This document shows positions 33,376 through 34,637 of a stretch of 34,637 nucleotides of DNA, piece by piece (position 1 is the stretch's first letter; each line of letters starts with the position of its first letter). The translations under genes and the position numbers were made by a program. Source of the stretch: Caldimicrobium sp964595655 (GTDB lineage: Bacteria > Desulfobacterota > Thermodesulfobacteria > Thermodesulfobacteriales > Thermodesulfobacteriaceae); assembly GCA_964595655.1 (NCBI GenBank), contig CAZQQV010000010.1, forward strand, positions 1-34,637. Direction: 5' to 3'. Below the pieces are notes generated by a model. It worked only from the letters and a program-made list of their open reading frames with translations, was not told the DNA's origin and did no database searches.

Positions 33376-34014
33376 TTATTTTATTTTTAAAAGTTTGTGA
33401 AGTTGAATTTGAAATCTTATCGGTTTTCTTACTTCAAGAACCATTAAAGCAAGTTTTTCTGGTTTCATAAAAGGTTCACAGGGTGAAAAGATACAGCTTG
33501 TTCTTGAAAGAAGATCAAATCTTTCAATCTCTTTAAGACTCCACTCAAAATCCTCCTTATCCTTTATGACAAACTTTAGGGCATCTCCTTTTTTCAAAAA
33601 TTTTAAATTTTCAGACTTATTGAAACTATCCATCCCTGAGGATGGAGTTTTCCAATCCATAACTATAACAACCTCCTCTGGAATACCCTCAATACTTAAA
33701 GAGCCATTAGTTTCAAGAACAACTCTTACACCCTCAGAGAGAAAACTCTCAATAAGCTTTATACTCTCCTCTTGTATAAGAGGCTCTCCTCCTGTAATGG
33801 TTACAAAAGGTATATGGGGATAGTTCCTTTTCCATTGCCAAATTATTTCTTCAATTTCCTTTACTTCAAATTTATCCCCTATTCTTGCATAGGGAGTATC
33901 ACACCAGCTGCAGGATAAGTTGCATCCATAAAGTCTTACAAAAAAGGTGGGATATCCTACAAAGGGACCTTCTCCCTGAAGGGAATAAAAAATTTCAGAG
34001 ACTTTGAGACTCAC
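33376..34014 (-). CDS. queE: 7-carboxy-7-deazaguanine synthase QueE
   Basis: Radical SAM enzyme of 212 residues that turns 6-carboxytetrahydropterin into 7-carboxy-7-deazaguanine, on the way to preQ0 and queuosine. It has the N-terminal family signature EIFYSLQGEGPFVGYPTFFV, the iron-sulfur CxxxCxxC as CNLSCSWC (Cys31, 35, 38) and the SAM motif TITGGEPLIQ. Length is normal. The GTG start overlaps the queD TGA (GTGA), so both are translated together. The next enzyme, QueC, is not in the window. Confidence 0.95.
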   Translation of the reverse strand: MSLKVSEIFYSLQGEGPFVGYPTFFVRLYGCNLSCSWCDTPYARIGDKFEVKEIEEIIWQWKRNYPHIPFVTITGGEPLIQEESIKLIESFLSEGVRVVLETNGSLSIEGIPEEVVIVMDWKTPSSGMDSFNKSENLKFLKKGDALKFVIKDKEDFEWSLKEIERFDLLSRTSCIFSPCEPFMKPEKLALMVLEVRKPIRFQIQLHKLLKIK

Positions 34015-34385
34015 TCTTCTGAATAAGTGGCTGAGGCCTTTTCTGTCTCAAAAACGGTGACTTCCTTGACCTTCACATGGGGATAACATCTAAGCTTTTC
34101 CTTTACCCTTTCAAAAATGAATTTTGCAATATTTTCTGAAGAGGGATTTCTTTTTTGAAAATAGGGGAGTTCATTTATCAGGCGATGATCAAGTTCAGAG
34201 AGCACTTCTTTGAGAGTATTTTTTAATTCTTTGAAATCGATGAGAATTTCGATTTCATTTAGTTTTTCACCTTCAACCACCAGTTCAACCATCCAGTTGT
34301 GGCCGTGGAGATTTTCACAGGCTCCCTGGTAATTTCTGAGATAATGGGCTGAAGAAAAGTAATCTTTTACTTTAAGTCTATACAT
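34011..34385 (-). CDS. queD: 6-carboxy-5,6,7,8-tetrahydropterin synthase QueD
   Basis: PTPS-family enzyme of 124 residues acting on dihydroneopterin triphosphate to make 6-carboxytetrahydropterin, the substrate of QueE. Zinc ligands His14, His27 and His29 (FSSAHYL, NLHGHNW), the nucleophile Cys23 (GACENLHGH) and the catalytic Asp-His in ELDHRLIN are visible. Its ATG begins only 13 bases after tRNA-Cys and is not preceded by a Shine-Dalgarno; the bases there are pyrimidine-rich. It must be co-transcribed with the tRNAs, and there is no room for a preQ1 riboswitch. Confidence 0.95.
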   Translation of the reverse strand: MYRLKVKDYFSSAHYLRNYQGACENLHGHNWMVELVVEGEKLNEIEILIDFKELKNTLKEVLSELDHRLINELPYFQKRNPSSENIAKFIFERVKEKLRCYPHVKVKEVTVFETEKASATYSEE

Positions 34386-34398
34386 TTATGAAAGGGAG

Positions 34399-34470
34399 AG
34401 GCGGCGCGGGGATTCGAACCCCGGATTCACGGCTTTGCAGGCCGTCGCCTTACCGCTTGGCTACGCCGCC
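34399..34470 (-). tRNA. tRNA-Cys (anticodon GCA)
   Basis: Complete cloverleaf: acceptor GGCGGCG/CGCCGCC, D stem GCC/GGC with GG in the loop, anticodon stem ACGGC/GCCGT around CTGCAAA, and T arm CGGGG-TTCGAAT-CCCCG. The discriminator is U, as expected for Cys. CCA is not encoded, so it must be added after transcription. It lies 17 bases after tRNA-Met and 13 before queD. Confidence 0.96.
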
Positions 34471-34487
34471 TTTTTTTTCAAATTAAG

Positions 34488-34561
34488 TGGCGACGGAGGG
34501 ACTCGAACCCCCAACCCTGTGGATATGAGCCACATGCTCTAACCAGTTGAGCTACGTCGCC
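34488..34561 (-). tRNA. tRNA-Met, elongator type (anticodon CAT)
   Basis: Cloverleaf with acceptor GGCGACG/CGTCGCC, D arm GCTC-AACTGGTTA-GAGC, anticodon arm TGTGG-CTCATAT-CCACA and T arm GGGGG-TTCGAGT-CCCTC. The paired G1-C72 excludes the initiator tRNA, and the GGCNACGTAGCTCA opening resembles elongator tRNA-Met. A CAT-anticodon tRNA-Ile2 is less likely. CCA is not encoded. Confidence 0.93.
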
Positions 34562-34574
34562 ACAATTTATATTA

Positions 34575-34604
34575 AATATAAAACAAAAATTCCCCTTCTG
34601 TCAA
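34575..34604 (-). promoter_or_regulatory. Promoter of the tRNA-Met-tRNA-Cys-queDE-rpoH operon
   Basis: On the minus strand, perfect TTGACA (34599-34604), an 18-base spacer and TATATT (34575-34580, 5 of 6). Transcription would start about seven bases before the mature tRNA-Met 5' end. It is the strongest consensus promoter in the window. The -35 lies in the loop and stem of a terminator-like hairpin. Confidence 0.68.
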
Positions 34605-34608
34605 GGGG
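34581..34608 (-). terminator. Terminator-like hairpin overlapping the tRNA promoter
   Basis: Minus strand: stem CCCCTT (34603-34608), loop GACAG, stem AAGGGG (34592-34597), then AATTTTTGTTTT. This is the form of a short intrinsic terminator, probably for a minus-strand gene right of the window. It could equally be an operator. The -35 box TTGACA lies within it. Confidence 0.42.
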
Positions 34609-34637
34609 CTGTCTAAAAAATTGTTATTGCAAAGCGA

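Noticed and set aside
34386..34398. preQ1 riboswitch before queD
   Set aside because: Only 13 bases lie between tRNA-Cys and the ATG, too few for any preQ1 aptamer.

Overview
The window is a dense, AT-rich, gene-packed bacterial chromosome segment. It has very short or overlapping gene boundaries, many TTG/GTG starts, Lys/Glu-rich proteins and didermic outer-membrane machinery (BamA, LolC/LolD, lipoproteins). Together with a mix of ordinary bacterial housekeeping genes and archaeal-flavoured genes (RtcA, a Pab1020/Rnl3-type RNA ligase, a DUF2250-like winged helix), this suggests a thermophilic Gram-negative bacterium. The best guess is Thermodesulfobacteriota, near Thermodesulfobacterium or Caldimicrobium. 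That assignment is inference from gene content and style, not from a database match.

Layout. (1) 1-10075, mostly minus strand: the tail of a plus-strand response-regulator-like gene runs into the 3' end of bamA. Transcribed leftward are an MFS exporter, a PAS/histidine kinase/receiver hybrid, a Xer recombinase, lysS, lolC, lolD and bamA, so the last three form an outer-membrane biogenesis block downstream of lysS. (2) 10170-13775, plus strand: fabG, rtcA, an ATP-dependent RNA ligase and a CysG-N/Met8-type precorrin-2 dehydrogenase, chained by overlaps. (3) 13729-20016, minus strand: a MacAB/LolCD-like exporter (fusion protein, a permease broken by a one-base frameshift, ATPase), a small winged-helix protein, lon and a NUDIX hydrolase. 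(4) 20084-26038, plus strand: corA, uppP, a methyltransferase, prmC, murA, the DNA polymerase III delta' gene and a SpoU RNA methyltransferase. (5) 26039-26386: a gene-free gap ending in a good promoter. (6) 26387-30267, plus strand: two unrecognised proteins and two tandem CNNM/CorC-type membrane proteins, all overlapping. (7) 30251-34561, minus strand: tRNA-Met, tRNA-Cys, queD, queE, an RpoH-like sigma factor, a TPR protein and a LolB-like lipoprotein, apparently all read from one promoter near the right edge.

How they fit together. Envelope biology dominates: BamA, Lol exporter, UppP, MurA, lipoprotein, MacAB-like pump, TPR protein and CorA/CNNM ion transport. Stress and quality control appear as Lon and a sigma-32-like factor. 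RNA metabolism appears as RtcA with an RNA ligase, a SpoU methyltransferase, and QueD/QueE beside tRNA genes.

The most interesting items are the coupled rtcA-RNA ligase pair as a possible RNA end-healing/sealing or circularisation cassette, the one-base split of the exporter permease, the tRNA-to-queD junction with no Shine-Dalgarno, and the fact that all three convergent gene junctions overlap at their 3' ends. I saw no CRISPR array, insertion sequence, prophage or defence island.
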